Of a stretch of DNA of 44,251 bases, positions 35,214 through 42,563 are shown in pieces; the stretch's first letter is position 1; the number at the start of each line of letters is the position of its first letter. The notes under the pieces are model-generated. The model searched no databases and had not been told where the DNA came from. It worked only from the letters and a program-made list of their open reading frames with translations. Made by a program: the position numbers and the translations under genes. Source of the DNA: a virus. Location: positions 1-44,251 of IMG/VR virus record IMGVR_UViG_3300010885_050341, one strand, 5' to 3'.

Positions 35214-36089
35214 TTAAACTTTCATATAATCTCTGAGATTATCAGAAATCGTTTGAGCGTAATCTTTATCTAAAGTTCTTAAAGTTTTGTTATATTCATT
35301 CTTTTCGCTTTCATACTCATAATATGTTACAGGAGACCAATATATGTATTCGCCGTCTTGAATGTTACTAGCTACAGAAGAAACAGAAGTGAATATCGTA
35401 TTCGTTCCGCTTTCGGTGCCGTAAACATAACTCCCTGCTTTAATTGAAACCGTATTACTAGTATAGTAAGTTCCGTAAACATGCTGTATATAAACAGCAC
35501 TATTTGAAACGGAAACTACTTGACCCTTTCCAGTATTAGAACTATCAAAAACGATATCGCAAATTTCGTCTTTTATAAAATCTGTATCGGACACTTCATA
35601 AGATATAATCTTATTTGTATTAGCTATCCAATCTTTTTGAGATCTTTTATAAGAAACGATAGAATTAGTCGCCCCTAAGTTAGGCTCCCAATATTTTTTA
35701 TTTTCTGCAGGCAATGCGTTAAAAGCACTTACGCTGATGTCTTCTCTATTAACCCAATCGTTTCTATAATATTTAATTTTATTAATAGCAGATTCGTAAG
35801 AGCCATATTTCTTAGTTACAAAATTTACGAATTCTGTTTCGCTAAGATACCATTCGTAATACGGATCTGTTATTCTATTCGCGAAATAAATTATCCAACT
35901 TTGAAACGGATCTTCATAATATCTAGAGCTTAATTGATCTGCTCTTTCATAACTAGAAATTTCATAAGGATAAAATACAAACGGATTGTTATAGACTTTA
36001 TCTAAAAGAGTTGTTCTCTTAGTAATATCTACAACAGTAGAATTGTTATAACTTATGGTTGGGAATTTTTCGAAATATCTTTCGGTCAT
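35214..36089 (-). CDS. gp53: Baseplate wedge subunit gp53
   Basis: 291 residues (T4: 196). The family pattern is clear: YFEKFPTISYNNSTVVDITK RTTLLDKV, then FYPYEISSYERADQLSSRYY EDPFQSWIIYFANRITDPYY EWYLSETEFVNFVTKKYGS. In gp53 the text YF..FP...Y....V.DITRR.. and the P.W.....N.I.DPY..W....F......KYGS are conserved. The C-terminal half contains an added beta insertion (VYGTYYTSNTVSIKAGSYVY) and a helical end. gp53 locks the wedges into the iris around the hub. Next to gp4 as in T4, although here on opposite strands. Confidence 0.87.
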   Translation of the reverse strand: MTERYFEKFPTISYNNSTVVDITKRTTLLDKVYNNPFVFYPYEISSYERADQLSSRYYEDPFQSWIIYFANRITDPYYEWYLSETEFVNFVTKKYGSYESAINKIKYYRNDWVNREDISVSAFNALPAENKKYWEPNLGATNSIVSYKRSQKDWIANTNKIISYEVSDTDFIKDEICDIVFDSSNTGKGQVVSVSNSAVYIQHVYGTYYTSNTVSIKAGSYVYGTESGTNTIFTSVSSVASNIQDGEYIYWSPVTYYEYESEKNEYNKTLRTLDKDYAQTISDNLRDYMKV

Positions 36090-36098
36090 ATTAGTCCC

Positions 36099-36959
36099 TT
36101 ATCCTAAACCACCAGTAGAGTTTCTTATGGCATTTCCGATAATTGGTCCAGCCGCCACAAATGCAGCTGCTATATTTCTACCAGCTTGACCTGTGGTGAT
36201 AATTTCTCCAGTATAGTCAGTTTGATCCCAAAGCTGAATTTCTTTAAGTTGTAATGTTAAATTTATAACTGTTGGACGATTTGTTCCTCTAAAAAACGAA
36301 GGATTACCAGCCCCTGTAAAATCAACTTGAACTGAAATGATAGCACAATTTTTAAATTGCATTCCCATTTCATCTGGCAACATTCGTATCCTTACAATAT
36401 CAGGATACTTTAAATATAAACCGCCCATATTTGTAGGTAAAGAAGATTTTCTACATGCGTTGATTATATTATTAAGAGTTTCTGATTCTTGAGGCGTATG
36501 TGGTGCTAATGTCCAAGAAAACGTAAACTCTTTAAAGTTTGGCTGTTTGAACTGCATAAATTGGAATGGGTTTAATGCTGCGCCAATTATAGGACCACCG
36601 ATAGAAATAGCGGTCGATATTTCGGCTGCTCTTGGTACGTTCCCAACTAAAGAAGCTGCTTGTTGCGTCGCACTAATTTCATTCCAAGATAAGGTTGTTG
36701 CATCGTTTATCTTTTTCGGTAATGGTAATCTTATACCATTTCCAGAAGGAAGTAGAGCATTTCCTCTTGGGCCACGATTTCCGCCTAAACCCCCAGCTCC
36801 TTGAATGCCAGTTGTATAATTGGCAAATTCAATTTCCGTAAAAAACCCTCTATCTCTTGCTACTAAGTCATTAGGAAAACTTAGAGTGTCAAAAGTTTTT
36901 CTCGGAGGAGTTGGGAATTTAGCATTATTTCTATATGCTGTTATTGGTATTAAAGGCAT
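36099..36959 (-). CDS. gp48: Baseplate tail-tube cap gp48-like (or gp54-like)
   Basis: 286 residues (T4 gp48: 364). The N-terminus contains a Gly-rich loop (GIQGAGGLGGNRGPRGN); then NPFQFMQFKQPNFKEFTFSW TLAPHTPQESETLNNIINAC RKSSLP, a clear gp48/gp54 pattern (NP......F......R.F.F...L.P......E...I..I...). LYLKYPDIVRIRM and QVDFTGAGNPSFFRGTNRPT VINLTLQLKEIQL continue the tube-like fold. gp48 sits on gp27 and starts tube growth through gp54. The gene is first of the long minus-strand late operon, 40 nt behind a TATAAATA. gp48 and gp54 are homologues, so the number is provisional. Confidence 0.77.
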   Translation of the reverse strand: MPLIPITAYRNNAKFPTPPRKTFDTLSFPNDLVARDRGFFTEIEFANYTTGIQGAGGLGGNRGPRGNALLPSGNGIRLPLPKKINDATTLSWNEISATQQAASLVGNVPRAAEISTAISIGGPIIGAALNPFQFMQFKQPNFKEFTFSWTLAPHTPQESETLNNIINACRKSSLPTNMGGLYLKYPDIVRIRMLPDEMGMQFKNCAIISVQVDFTGAGNPSFFRGTNRPTVINLTLQLKEIQLWDQTDYTGEIITTGQAGRNIAAAFVAAGPIIGNAIRNSTGGLG

Positions 36960-36998
36960 TGAAGTCCCATAATTCGTGGCTAAATATCTTATAATTTC

Positions 36999-37006
36999 TA
37001 TTTATA
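36999..37006 (-). promoter_or_regulatory. T4-type late promoter (TATAAATA) for the hub/wedge operon
   Basis: Exact TATAAATAG on the minus strand, in the 54-nt divergent gap between gp48 and gp4, about 40 nt ahead of the gp48 ATG. It is ideally placed to drive the 36.9-kb minus-strand block in the late phase. Confidence 0.65.
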
Positions 37007-37013
37007 TGAAAAA

Positions 37014-37460
37014 ATGGCAAAATATAATAAAGGCAAGTTCAAACCCAAAAACCCTGAAAAATACAAGGGCAACCCGACAGAGATCTATTATAGATCTGGT
37101 TGGGAATTCAAACTCATGATGTATTTAGATCATACGAAAGAAATCGTAAGTTGGGGGTCGGAAGAAATCATAATACTATATCGTTCGCCTATAGACGGTA
37201 AGATACATCGTTATTTCCCCGATTTTATTGTTACAAAAATAAATAAAGAAGGCAAAAAAGAAACTGCCTTAATTGAAGTAAAACCAGCTTCTCAAACCAA
37301 GCCACCTGCTAGGCAAGAAAAGCCGACTAAACGATATATTACGGAAGTAACGACTTGGGGCATTAACGAAGCCAAATGGAAAGCAGCTTCTGAATATTGT
37401 AAAGACAGAGGCTGGGCGTTTCATATTTTTACCGAAAAAGAACTTGGGATCAAATACTAA
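37014..37460 (+). CDS. gp4: Head completion nuclease gp4
   Basis: 148 residues; T4 gp4 has 150. Nearly the whole length matches: FKPKNPEKYKGNPTEIYYRS GWEFKLMMYLD, then VSWGSEEIIILYRSPIDGKI HRYFPDFIV, LIEVKPASQTKPP, KRYITEVTTW, INEAKWKAASEYCKDRGWAF, TEKELGI. Nuclease-fold residues are visible: E (WEFK), D (PDF) and E-x-K (IEVKPA). Family knowledge: gp4 completes the head, with gp50, before tail joining. First gene of the plus-strand set. No strong ribosome binding site precedes the ATG. Stop and the next start overlap as TAATG. Confidence 0.93.
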   Translation: MAKYNKGKFKPKNPEKYKGNPTEIYYRSGWEFKLMMYLDHTKEIVSWGSEEIIILYRSPIDGKIHRYFPDFIVTKINKEGKKETALIEVKPASQTKPPARQEKPTKRYITEVTTWGINEAKWKAASEYCKDRGWAFHIFTEKELGIKY

Positions 37461-38026
37461 TGGCATTATCTGATTTTTTAACGAACTTACAGAACGCCGG
37501 AAAAGATCTAATTTCGTCGTCTAAACAATCTGAAGAATGGTATAAAAATAAGATCACCGATGTTGTTAAGAAAGACCCATCGAAACTTTTTAAAAAATAC
37601 GCATCGCCTCAAGTTGGAAAAATGTATATTTACGTTTACGACCCAAAGCATAAAGATACGTTACCGTTTTATGATATGTTTCCTTTGGTAATCCCAGTAC
37701 AACCTTACCCCGACGGTTTCCTTGGTATAAACTTACACTACTTGCCCCCAGGAGCAAGAGTTCAACTGTTAAATGCATTGATAAATATTGCTGGTAATGA
37801 TAGAGTAGAAGACACCGTTAAGTTTAATTTATCTTATGACCTATTGAGAAAATATGCTAATCAATTCCCAGGAGCGAAAGCTTGTGTAAAGAGATATCTA
37901 TTTGAACACGTTAGAAGCTCTTTTCATTACGTTGAACCTACTGATTGGGAAAAAGTCGTTTCAATGCCGCTTCAAAAATGGAAAGTAAACCCAGATAAAA
38001 AATACGCTGGTTCGCCACCTTATTAG
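37460..38026 (+). CDS. Conserved T4-like phage protein of unknown function (188 aa)
   Basis: MALSDFLTNLQNAGKDLISS, then YASPQVGKMYIYVYDPKHKD TLPFYDMFPLVIPVQPYPDG FLGINLHYLPPGARVQLLNA and a C-terminal CVKRYLFEHVRSSFHYVEPT DWEKVVSMPLQKW. The PxxGKMY...YDPK...TLP.YD.FPLV.P.....GF.G.N.HYLPP..R pattern is highly conserved among T4-like marine phages next to gp4, but I know no function. Compact alpha/beta composition without transmembrane segments. It may be a head-tail joining or tail-assembly factor given the neighbours gp4 and tail genes. Confidence 0.6.
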   Translation: MALSDFLTNLQNAGKDLISSSKQSEEWYKNKITDVVKKDPSKLFKKYASPQVGKMYIYVYDPKHKDTLPFYDMFPLVIPVQPYPDGFLGINLHYLPPGARVQLLNALINIAGNDRVEDTVKFNLSYDLLRKYANQFPGAKACVKRYLFEHVRSSFHYVEPTDWEKVVSMPLQKWKVNPDKKYAGSPPY

Positions 38027-38034
38027 GAATAAAA

Positions 38035-38679
38035 ATGCCTTTTAACATAAACGCTCTAAAAGCAAATATAGAAGATTTTGGTTATTTAAAAAATAATCAA
38101 TATCAAGTTTTCATTAGCCCTCCGAAAGTGCTATTCAGTACTTCTTTGGCTAATTCCACAGGGTTTAGAACATTAAACCAACTTTCTAGAATACAAACTT
38201 TTAGAATAGATCAAGTTAAGGCTCCTGGAATTTCTTTACTTTCGGCTGACATCAATCGTTATGGCGTTGGTACATCAAATAAGCATCCTTTCAATGCGCA
38301 GTTTAATGAAATTACATTTTCTGTATTAAATGATGAACAAGCTGAAATTTGGCAATATTGGTATCAGTGGATAAAATCTATTTACGATTTTACAGGCTCC
38401 GAAGATAATGGGTTCGGAGAAATAAATGCTATGCCAACATTTACATCAGGTTACAAAGATCACTATCAAACTACGATTCAAATAGTTGTTTATAATTCGT
38501 ATGGCGAAGTAGCACAAAGAATCAATTTGTATGAAGCTTTTCCTGTTGCTTTAAGAGAAGTACCTTTAGCTTGGGCTGATAATAACACCTTGATGAAGAT
38601 TAACGTTTCTATCACTTATTCTCATTTCACAATGGTTAGTTCCGAATTAACTTTACCAGCTTCGATTTTCGTCGTTTAA
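38035..38679 (+). CDS. Tail-tube-fold protein (gp54/gp19-like)
   Basis: 214 residues. ANIEDFGYLKNNQYQVFISP P is a tube-protein opening (...F...G..RNN.F.V.F..P). Then FRIDQVKAPGISLLSADINR YGVGTSNKHPFNAQFNEITF SVLNDEQAEIWQYWYQWIKS IYDF, and a C-terminal YSYGEVAQRINLYEAFPVAL-like segment (actual text NSYGEVAQRINLYEAFPVAL) followed by VPLAWADNNTLMKINVSITY SHF. This order is shared by gp19 and the tube initiator gp54. Given its place among hub genes, gp54 is the more likely counterpart; gp19 normally neighbours gp18, which is not in the window. Good ribosome binding site AGGAAT. Confidence 0.62.
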   Translation: MPFNINALKANIEDFGYLKNNQYQVFISPPKVLFSTSLANSTGFRTLNQLSRIQTFRIDQVKAPGISLLSADINRYGVGTSNKHPFNAQFNEITFSVLNDEQAEIWQYWYQWIKSIYDFTGSEDNGFGEINAMPTFTSGYKDHYQTTIQIVVYNSYGEVAQRINLYEAFPVALREVPLAWADNNTLMKINVSITYSHFTMVSSELTLPASIFVV

Positions 38680-38704
38680 CGTATTTTTATAATGGAGATA
38701 TTTT

Positions 38705-39418
38705 ATGTCAAATTTGCCAAAAATTGACTATCCGATTTACAACTTTAAAGTACCATCTTTAGGAAACAACTATAAGTTTAGACCTTTCCTTGTTAAAGAA
38801 GAAAAACTACTTCTTATGGCAAAAGAAAGCGATAACCCTTCTGATATTTTGTCTGCTATTAAGCAAATTATCAATAACTGTATCATGGATACGAAACTTG
38901 ATATTGATAGGCTTGCTATTTTTGATTTAGAATATCTTTTTTTGAAGTTAAGAGCGGTTTCTATCGATAATATTGCTAAAGTCGCTTATAAAGATTTTGA
39001 AGACGAAAAAATTTATGAGTTCGACGTTGATTTAAATTCTATAGAAGTTGTTTTTCCGAAAAATATTGAAAATAACATAAAAATTACTGAAAAATCAGGT
39101 ATCGTTATGAAGTATCCTTCGTCAACTTTATATGATGACAAAGAGTTTTTAAATTCTGAAAAAGAATACATGTTCGAACTCATAATTCGTTGCATTGATA
39201 AGATATATTATGAGGATGAAATTTACGAATCAAGCAATTACTCTAAAAACGAACTTAGCGAATTTTTAGAAAACTTAAGCATGAAAGTTTTTGAAGATGT
39301 TCAAAAGTTTTTAGTAAATGTACCTAAAATTGAACATAAAATTCAGTATAAAAACTCTTTAGAAAACGATAGAGAAATAGTGTTGAGCTCGTTAAACGAT
39401 TTTTTTACATGGCGCTGA
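38705..39418 (+). CDS. gp26: Baseplate hub assembly chaperone gp26-like
   Basis: 237 residues (T4 gp26: 208). LPKIDYPIYNFKVPSLGNNY KFRPFLVKEEKLLLMAKESD is the gp26 opening (LP.L..P.Y....PS.....RFRPFLVKEEK.LL.A.ES.D). Next are IKQIINNCIMD and LDIDRLAIFDLEYLFLKLRA, and a C-terminal helical acidic domain. Family knowledge: gp26 acts in hub assembly. Ribosome binding site GGAG lies 11 nt ahead. The last codons GAT TTT TTT ACA contain a T7 run, and the following gp51-like frame is -1 to this one, suggesting a G/GT-style tail assembly chaperone pair just before the tape measure. Confidence 0.78.
   Translation: MSNLPKIDYPIYNFKVPSLGNNYKFRPFLVKEEKLLLMAKESDNPSDILSAIKQIINNCIMDTKLDIDRLAIFDLEYLFLKLRAVSIDNIAKVAYKDFEDEKIYEFDVDLNSIEVVFPKNIENNIKITEKSGIVMKYPSSTLYDDKEFLNSEKEYMFELIIRCIDKIYYEDEIYESSNYSKNELSEFLENLSMKVFEDVQKFLVNVPKIEHKIQYKNSLENDREIVLSSLNDFFTWR
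39400..39406 (+). promoter_or_regulatory. Candidate -1 ribosomal slippery site (T TTT TTT)
   Basis: Seven T residues in the phase T-TTT-TTT at the end of gp26, 12 nt before its stop. Slippage by -1 would be fully matched and continues as TAC ATG GCG CTG into the 59-residue ORF. The tail-chaperone context of lambda G/GT supports it. No downstream pseudoknot was established by eye. Confidence 0.55.
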
Positions 39419-39588
39419 ACCATAATTCGTTGGAAAACTACTATACAACGATATTTTCTTTGGTTCAGCATCATAAATATTCAATTAGTGAATTGGAAAA
39501 TTTGATCCCTTTCGAAAGAGATCTTTATACAGAAATGTTAATGAATTACCTTAAAAAATTAGAAGAAAAACAAAACAAAAGTGGTTAA
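39409..39588 (+). CDS. gp51-like small hub-chaperone ORF, possible frameshift extension of gp26
   Basis: 59 residues beginning MALNHNSLENYYTTIFSLVQ, then SISELENLIPFERDLYTEML MNYLKKLEEKQNKSG. The ATG overlaps the end of gp26 by 10 nt, in the -1 frame. The pattern YS..ELE.L.PFERD.Y..ML is the PFER-type helix found in gp51-like and T-domain proteins of tail chaperones. It could be made independently by reinitiation at the ATG or as a gp26-gp51 fusion by slippage at 39400-39406. Placed directly before the tape measure. Too short for default gene finders. Real coding is likely from composition; expression mode is inferred. Confidence 0.65.
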   Translation: MALNHNSLENYYTTIFSLVQHHKYSISELENLIPFERDLYTEMLMNYLKKLEEKQNKSG

Positions 39589-39592
39589 TTAA

Positions 39593-41554
39593 ATGGCTGA
39601 AGTCCAAAACTCACTATTAAGTAGATTTTTAACATCTATGAATAGATCGCATGGTGATTTTCGAAAAAGCGCCAACGATAATAATAGAGATATATCTAAA
39701 ATAGTGAAAGATATATCTGGTGTTTTTTCTAGCCATAAATCTAGCTTTAACGAATTATCTTCCGCATTAAGCGAAGTTCAAAGTCATTCTGCTCAATCAG
39801 CTGCGAAAATAGATTCGACTAATGGATTATTACAACAATCTATTAGCATACAAAATAGTATGCTTGCTGAATTAAGAAGCTTAACATCTTATTTGAAATC
39901 ATCTAAAAGTGCTGGTGGTGCAAGCGGTCAAGACAATACTGGTCTTTTGGATAAATTATTACCAGGAGCTGGATTAGGAAAATGGGCTAAAGGTTTAGCA
40001 GGGTTAACTCTTGGCGCTGGAGCGCTCGGTCTCGGTTATTTAAACAGCGACAAAAGCGGTGGCGCTGGCTATAATGTAGTTGGTGGAACTGAAGACCAAA
40101 AAGTAGATGCTGCTTTACAAACTATTAGAGGAAAGGAATCTGGCGGTAATTATGCAACAACCAGTTTCGCCGAAGGAAAAGGTTCTACTGCTTCTGGTGG
40201 TTATCAGTTTACAGATTCAACTTGGCAAGCTCAAGCTAAAAAAGCTGGTGTAGATATAGAACAATACAAAAGAGCAAAAGATGCTCCACCAGAAGTTCAA
40301 GATCAAGTAGCTAGGTTTTATGTTAAAGATATTTTATCAAGAAATAACGGCGATGTATCTGCTATACCTAGAGAATGGTATACTGGCAATTCTGCAGGAA
40401 AGATGTCAGATAAAGCCATAGAGATAAATCGTGGTCTTACTCCAGAAAAATATACTCAAGATTGGATGCAAAAGTTTAGTCAAAATGCATCTGGTATGGG
40501 AATGACAGTTACAGGAGGTCAAACTTCAGGAAACCAAGGTTCTGACCCGCATTCTCAAGGTGGAATTAAAGTTGGCGGAGAAGGTGCTGGTTCTCAAAAT
40601 GGCATGACAACATTGAGATCGCCAAGTGGAGTCTCTTATACTGTTAATGAAAAATATGCTCAAAATTTTAAAGGATTCGTTGACGAACTAGAAGCTTCTG
40701 GGTATAAAATTAAATCAGTAAGTAGCTATAGACCTGGATCGACGATAGCTGGTACAGGTCGACCAAGTTTCCATTCTCAGGGTATGGCTATTGATATCAA
40801 CCCTAGCGAAAACCCACATACATTCCCTGGCCAACCAAATTATGGTAAAACTGATATGCCAGCTAATGTTGGCGCTATAGCAGCAAAATATGGATTAGGT
40901 TGGGGTGGTAATTGGCAAAGTAGCAAAGATACGATGCATTTTTCCGCAGGGGCATCTGAAGGAGCCGAAGCTGGTGGTAAAATGGATCATTCTCATACAG
41001 CTAGTAGAGGCGGGATGGGAGAAGGTATGATGCCTGGTGTTATGGGCGTCGGTCCGATGGGAATGGGTATGGGTCCTATGGGTATGATGCCTGGTATGGG
41101 AATGCCTCAAATGGGTATGATGCCAATGGGTCGACCAATGGATAATCTTACTGGCGCAGGGATGATGCTTGGTGGCGCTTTTGGAGGCGGTCAAGGAGCT
41201 ATGATCGGTGGGTTAGCAGGAATGGCTTTAGGAGCTATAGGAAGTATCTTTTCCCCTGACGAACGTTCTGGGGGAGAATATGCTAGAAGAGATCAAGAAG
41301 TTAATAGAAGAACAAATCAAATCAATGCTATAAATGAATCTGCCGAAGAAAGAGAAGCATTATCTCAAAGACAATTAAGAAATGCTTCTGAAAAAAGAAA
41401 CGCTCGAGAACAGTCGGATGTTGTTAATAATCAATTTAACGTCGCTGGTCAACGTTCTGATTATAATTCTGATACAAATGCCAAGGCTTCGTGGTGGGCA
41501 GATTTATCTAGAGCTTTTCCTGAATTACAAAGCGCTGTCAAATTTAGTGCATAA
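39593..41554 (+). CDS. Tape-measure/baseplate hub protein with two peptidoglycan hydrolase domains
   Basis: 653 residues (T4 gp29: 590). Residues 1-110 form a coiled-coil (LSEVQSHSAQSAAKIDSTNG). A hydrophobic Gly/Ala segment at 127-150 is followed by a lysozyme/transglycosylase-like domain at about 170-295: IRGKESGGNYATTSF with Glu182, and STASGGYQFTDSTWQ. Residues about 340-455 form an M15 (VanY-type) peptidase: SSYRPGSTIAGTGR, SFHSQGMAIDI (His394, Asp401) and MHF (His449). Then comes a Met/Gly-rich stretch 474-513, a hydrophobic segment 521-553 and a charged C-terminal helix. It follows the gp26/gp51 pair, the usual tape-measure place. Its length would fit a tail near T4 size. Confidence 0.82.
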   Translation: MAEVQNSLLSRFLTSMNRSHGDFRKSANDNNRDISKIVKDISGVFSSHKSSFNELSSALSEVQSHSAQSAAKIDSTNGLLQQSISIQNSMLAELRSLTSYLKSSKSAGGASGQDNTGLLDKLLPGAGLGKWAKGLAGLTLGAGALGLGYLNSDKSGGAGYNVVGGTEDQKVDAALQTIRGKESGGNYATTSFAEGKGSTASGGYQFTDSTWQAQAKKAGVDIEQYKRAKDAPPEVQDQVARFYVKDILSRNNGDVSAIPREWYTGNSAGKMSDKAIEINRGLTPEKYTQDWMQKFSQNASGMGMTVTGGQTSGNQGSDPHSQGGIKVGGEGAGSQNGMTTLRSPSGVSYTVNEKYAQNFKGFVDELEASGYKIKSVSSYRPGSTIAGTGRPSFHSQGMAIDINPSENPHTFPGQPNYGKTDMPANVGAIAAKYGLGWGGNWQSSKDTMHFSAGASEGAEAGGKMDHSHTASRGGMGEGMMPGVMGVGPMGMGMGPMGMMPGMGMPQMGMMPMGRPMDNLTGAGMMLGGAFGGGQGAMIGGLAGMALGAIGSIFSPDERSGGEYARRDQEVNRRTNQINAINESAEEREALSQRQLRNASEKRNAREQSDVVNNQFNVAGQRSDYNSDTNAKASWWADLSRAFPELQSAVKFSA

Positions 41555-41556
41555 AA

Positions 41557-41578
41557 AAAGGGAGCCGAAGCTCCCTTT
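41557..41578. terminator. Bidirectional Rho-independent terminator
   Basis: Perfect stem GGGAGC/GCTCCC with loop CGAA, extended by AAA/TTT, between the convergent tape-measure and gp32 genes. Poly-A and poly-T flanks give terminator shape on both strands; the minus strand has the longer T run (7). Confidence 0.85.
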
Positions 41579-41584
41579 CTCATA

Positions 41585-42493
41585 TTAGCTAGCAGCGAGC
41601 TTTTTGAAAAACTCCAAAGACTCTTCATCTTCGTCTTCATCAGCAGCCGCATACTTAGGAGCAGCTGCAGCCTTTTGCTGCGGAGCTTCTTCAGTACGAG
41701 CCCAAGGAAGATCCTGTTCTTCAGCACGCTGAATCTTTTCAGCGTTAGGATTTTCACCAAGAGCCTTATTGAGACGAGCCTTAAGTTCGTCGTAGCTCTT
41801 GAAGTTCTTAGGGTCAAGAAACTCCTGAAGAGAGTGTTCTGACTGCCAAACCTTTTCGAGCTGCTCGTCGTCAGCAAGAAGAGGCTTCGAAGCTTCGAAC
41901 TCAGACTTATCATAATTACGATAGCCTTCAACGTTACGAATCTTCAACTTGAAGTTAGCACCAGCCCAAAGATCAAAAGGATTGACTGCTTCTTCATCAG
42001 CGAACTGAGGATTCATTGCCTCGTTCAACTTATCGAAAATCTTCTTTCCGTACTTGTAAAGGAAAACCTTACCTTCGTTAGCAGGGTTACCAGAATCGGA
42101 AACAACATAGATATTGCTGACGAAATGAAGGCGACGCTTCTGCTTACGAGCAATTTCCTTGTTAGCTTCAATGCCAGAGTTCCAAAGCTTTGAATTATAT
42201 TCAGAAACTGGATCTTGCTTACCGATAGTGGTCAAAGAATTTTCGATATACCAACCACCTGTTCCTTGAAAACCATGGTCAAAGATACGAACGAAAGGAA
42301 CATCTTCATTTGGGGGAGCAGGAAGAAAACGGATGACGGCGTAACCATTGCCAGCCTTATCAACCGTAGCAGTCCAGAAACGATCATCTGAACCCTTTGA
42401 CTCTGTATTACCATTTACCTTGGTAAGTTCGGCAGTAAGAGCTTCGAGAGACTTCTTACCAGACATTGCCTTAAGCTTAGAAAAATCTACCAT
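41585..42493 (-). CDS. gp32: Single-stranded DNA-binding protein gp32
   Basis: 302 residues (T4: 301). The order fits gp32: an N-terminal cooperativity segment (MVDFSKLKAMSGKKSLEALT), the OB core with YAVIRFLPAPPNEDVPFVRI, FDHGFQGTGGWYIENSLTTI, RRLHFVSNIYVV, NEGKVFLYKYGKKIFDKLNE and GANFKLKIRNVEGYRNYDKS, and an acidic C-terminus (AADEDEDEESLEFF). No cysteine occurs anywhere, so the Zn site of T4 gp32 is missing, as in the marine phage form. It coats ssDNA in replication and recruits gp59 and others. Own promoter, 5' hairpin and repeats upstream. Ribosome site GGAGAA precedes the ATG. Confidence 0.96.
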   Translation of the reverse strand: MVDFSKLKAMSGKKSLEALTAELTKVNGNTESKGSDDRFWTATVDKAGNGYAVIRFLPAPPNEDVPFVRIFDHGFQGTGGWYIENSLTTIGKQDPVSEYNSKLWNSGIEANKEIARKQKRRLHFVSNIYVVSDSGNPANEGKVFLYKYGKKIFDKLNEAMNPQFADEEAVNPFDLWAGANFKLKIRNVEGYRNYDKSEFEASKPLLADDEQLEKVWQSEHSLQEFLDPKNFKSYDELKARLNKALGENPNAEKIQRAEEQDLPWARTEEAPQQKAAAAPKYAAADEDEDEESLEFFKKLAAS

Positions 42494-42512
42494 TTATATT
42501 CTCCGTATGTTT

Positions 42513-42539
42513 TGTATGACAGTGTATGACGTTGTATGA
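42513..42539. repeat. Three direct TGTATGA repeats with 10-bp spacing in the gp32 leader
   Basis: TGTATGA occurs at 42513, 42523 and 42533, exactly 10 bp apart; as RNA (minus strand) this reads TCATACA three times with purine-poor spacers. It lies in the untranslated leader of gp32, between the promoter and ribosome site. Confidence 0.75.
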
Positions 42540-42554
42540 TGAGCTCAATGCTCA
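42540..42554 (-). promoter_or_regulatory. 5'-terminal hairpin of the gp32 mRNA leader
   Basis: On the minus strand TGAGC-ATTGA-GCTCA forms a 5-bp stem with 5-nt loop, close to the expected transcript start (about 42557). T4 gp32 mRNA has a 5' pseudoknot followed by an unstructured stretch that gp32 binds to repress its own translation; this leader has the same order (hairpin, then unstructured repeats, then ribosome site). By inference only. Confidence 0.45.
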
Positions 42555-42563
42555 ACATTATTT

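Noticed and set aside
36967-36995. Sigma70 promoter for gp4 on the plus strand (TATAAT at 36990)
   Set aside because: A good -10 but no acceptable -35 at 16-18 nt; and CTAAATAT nearby is too far from the late consensus to call.
38035-38679. Calling the tail-tube-fold gene gp19 outright
   Set aside because: No neighbouring sheath gene (gp18) or portal; the fold is shared by gp19 and gp54, so only the family is stated.
40895-41194. His-rich 99-codon minus-strand frame over the tape measure
   Set aside because: Shadow of the Met/Gly repeat (ATGGG read backward gives CCCAT); no supporting signal.
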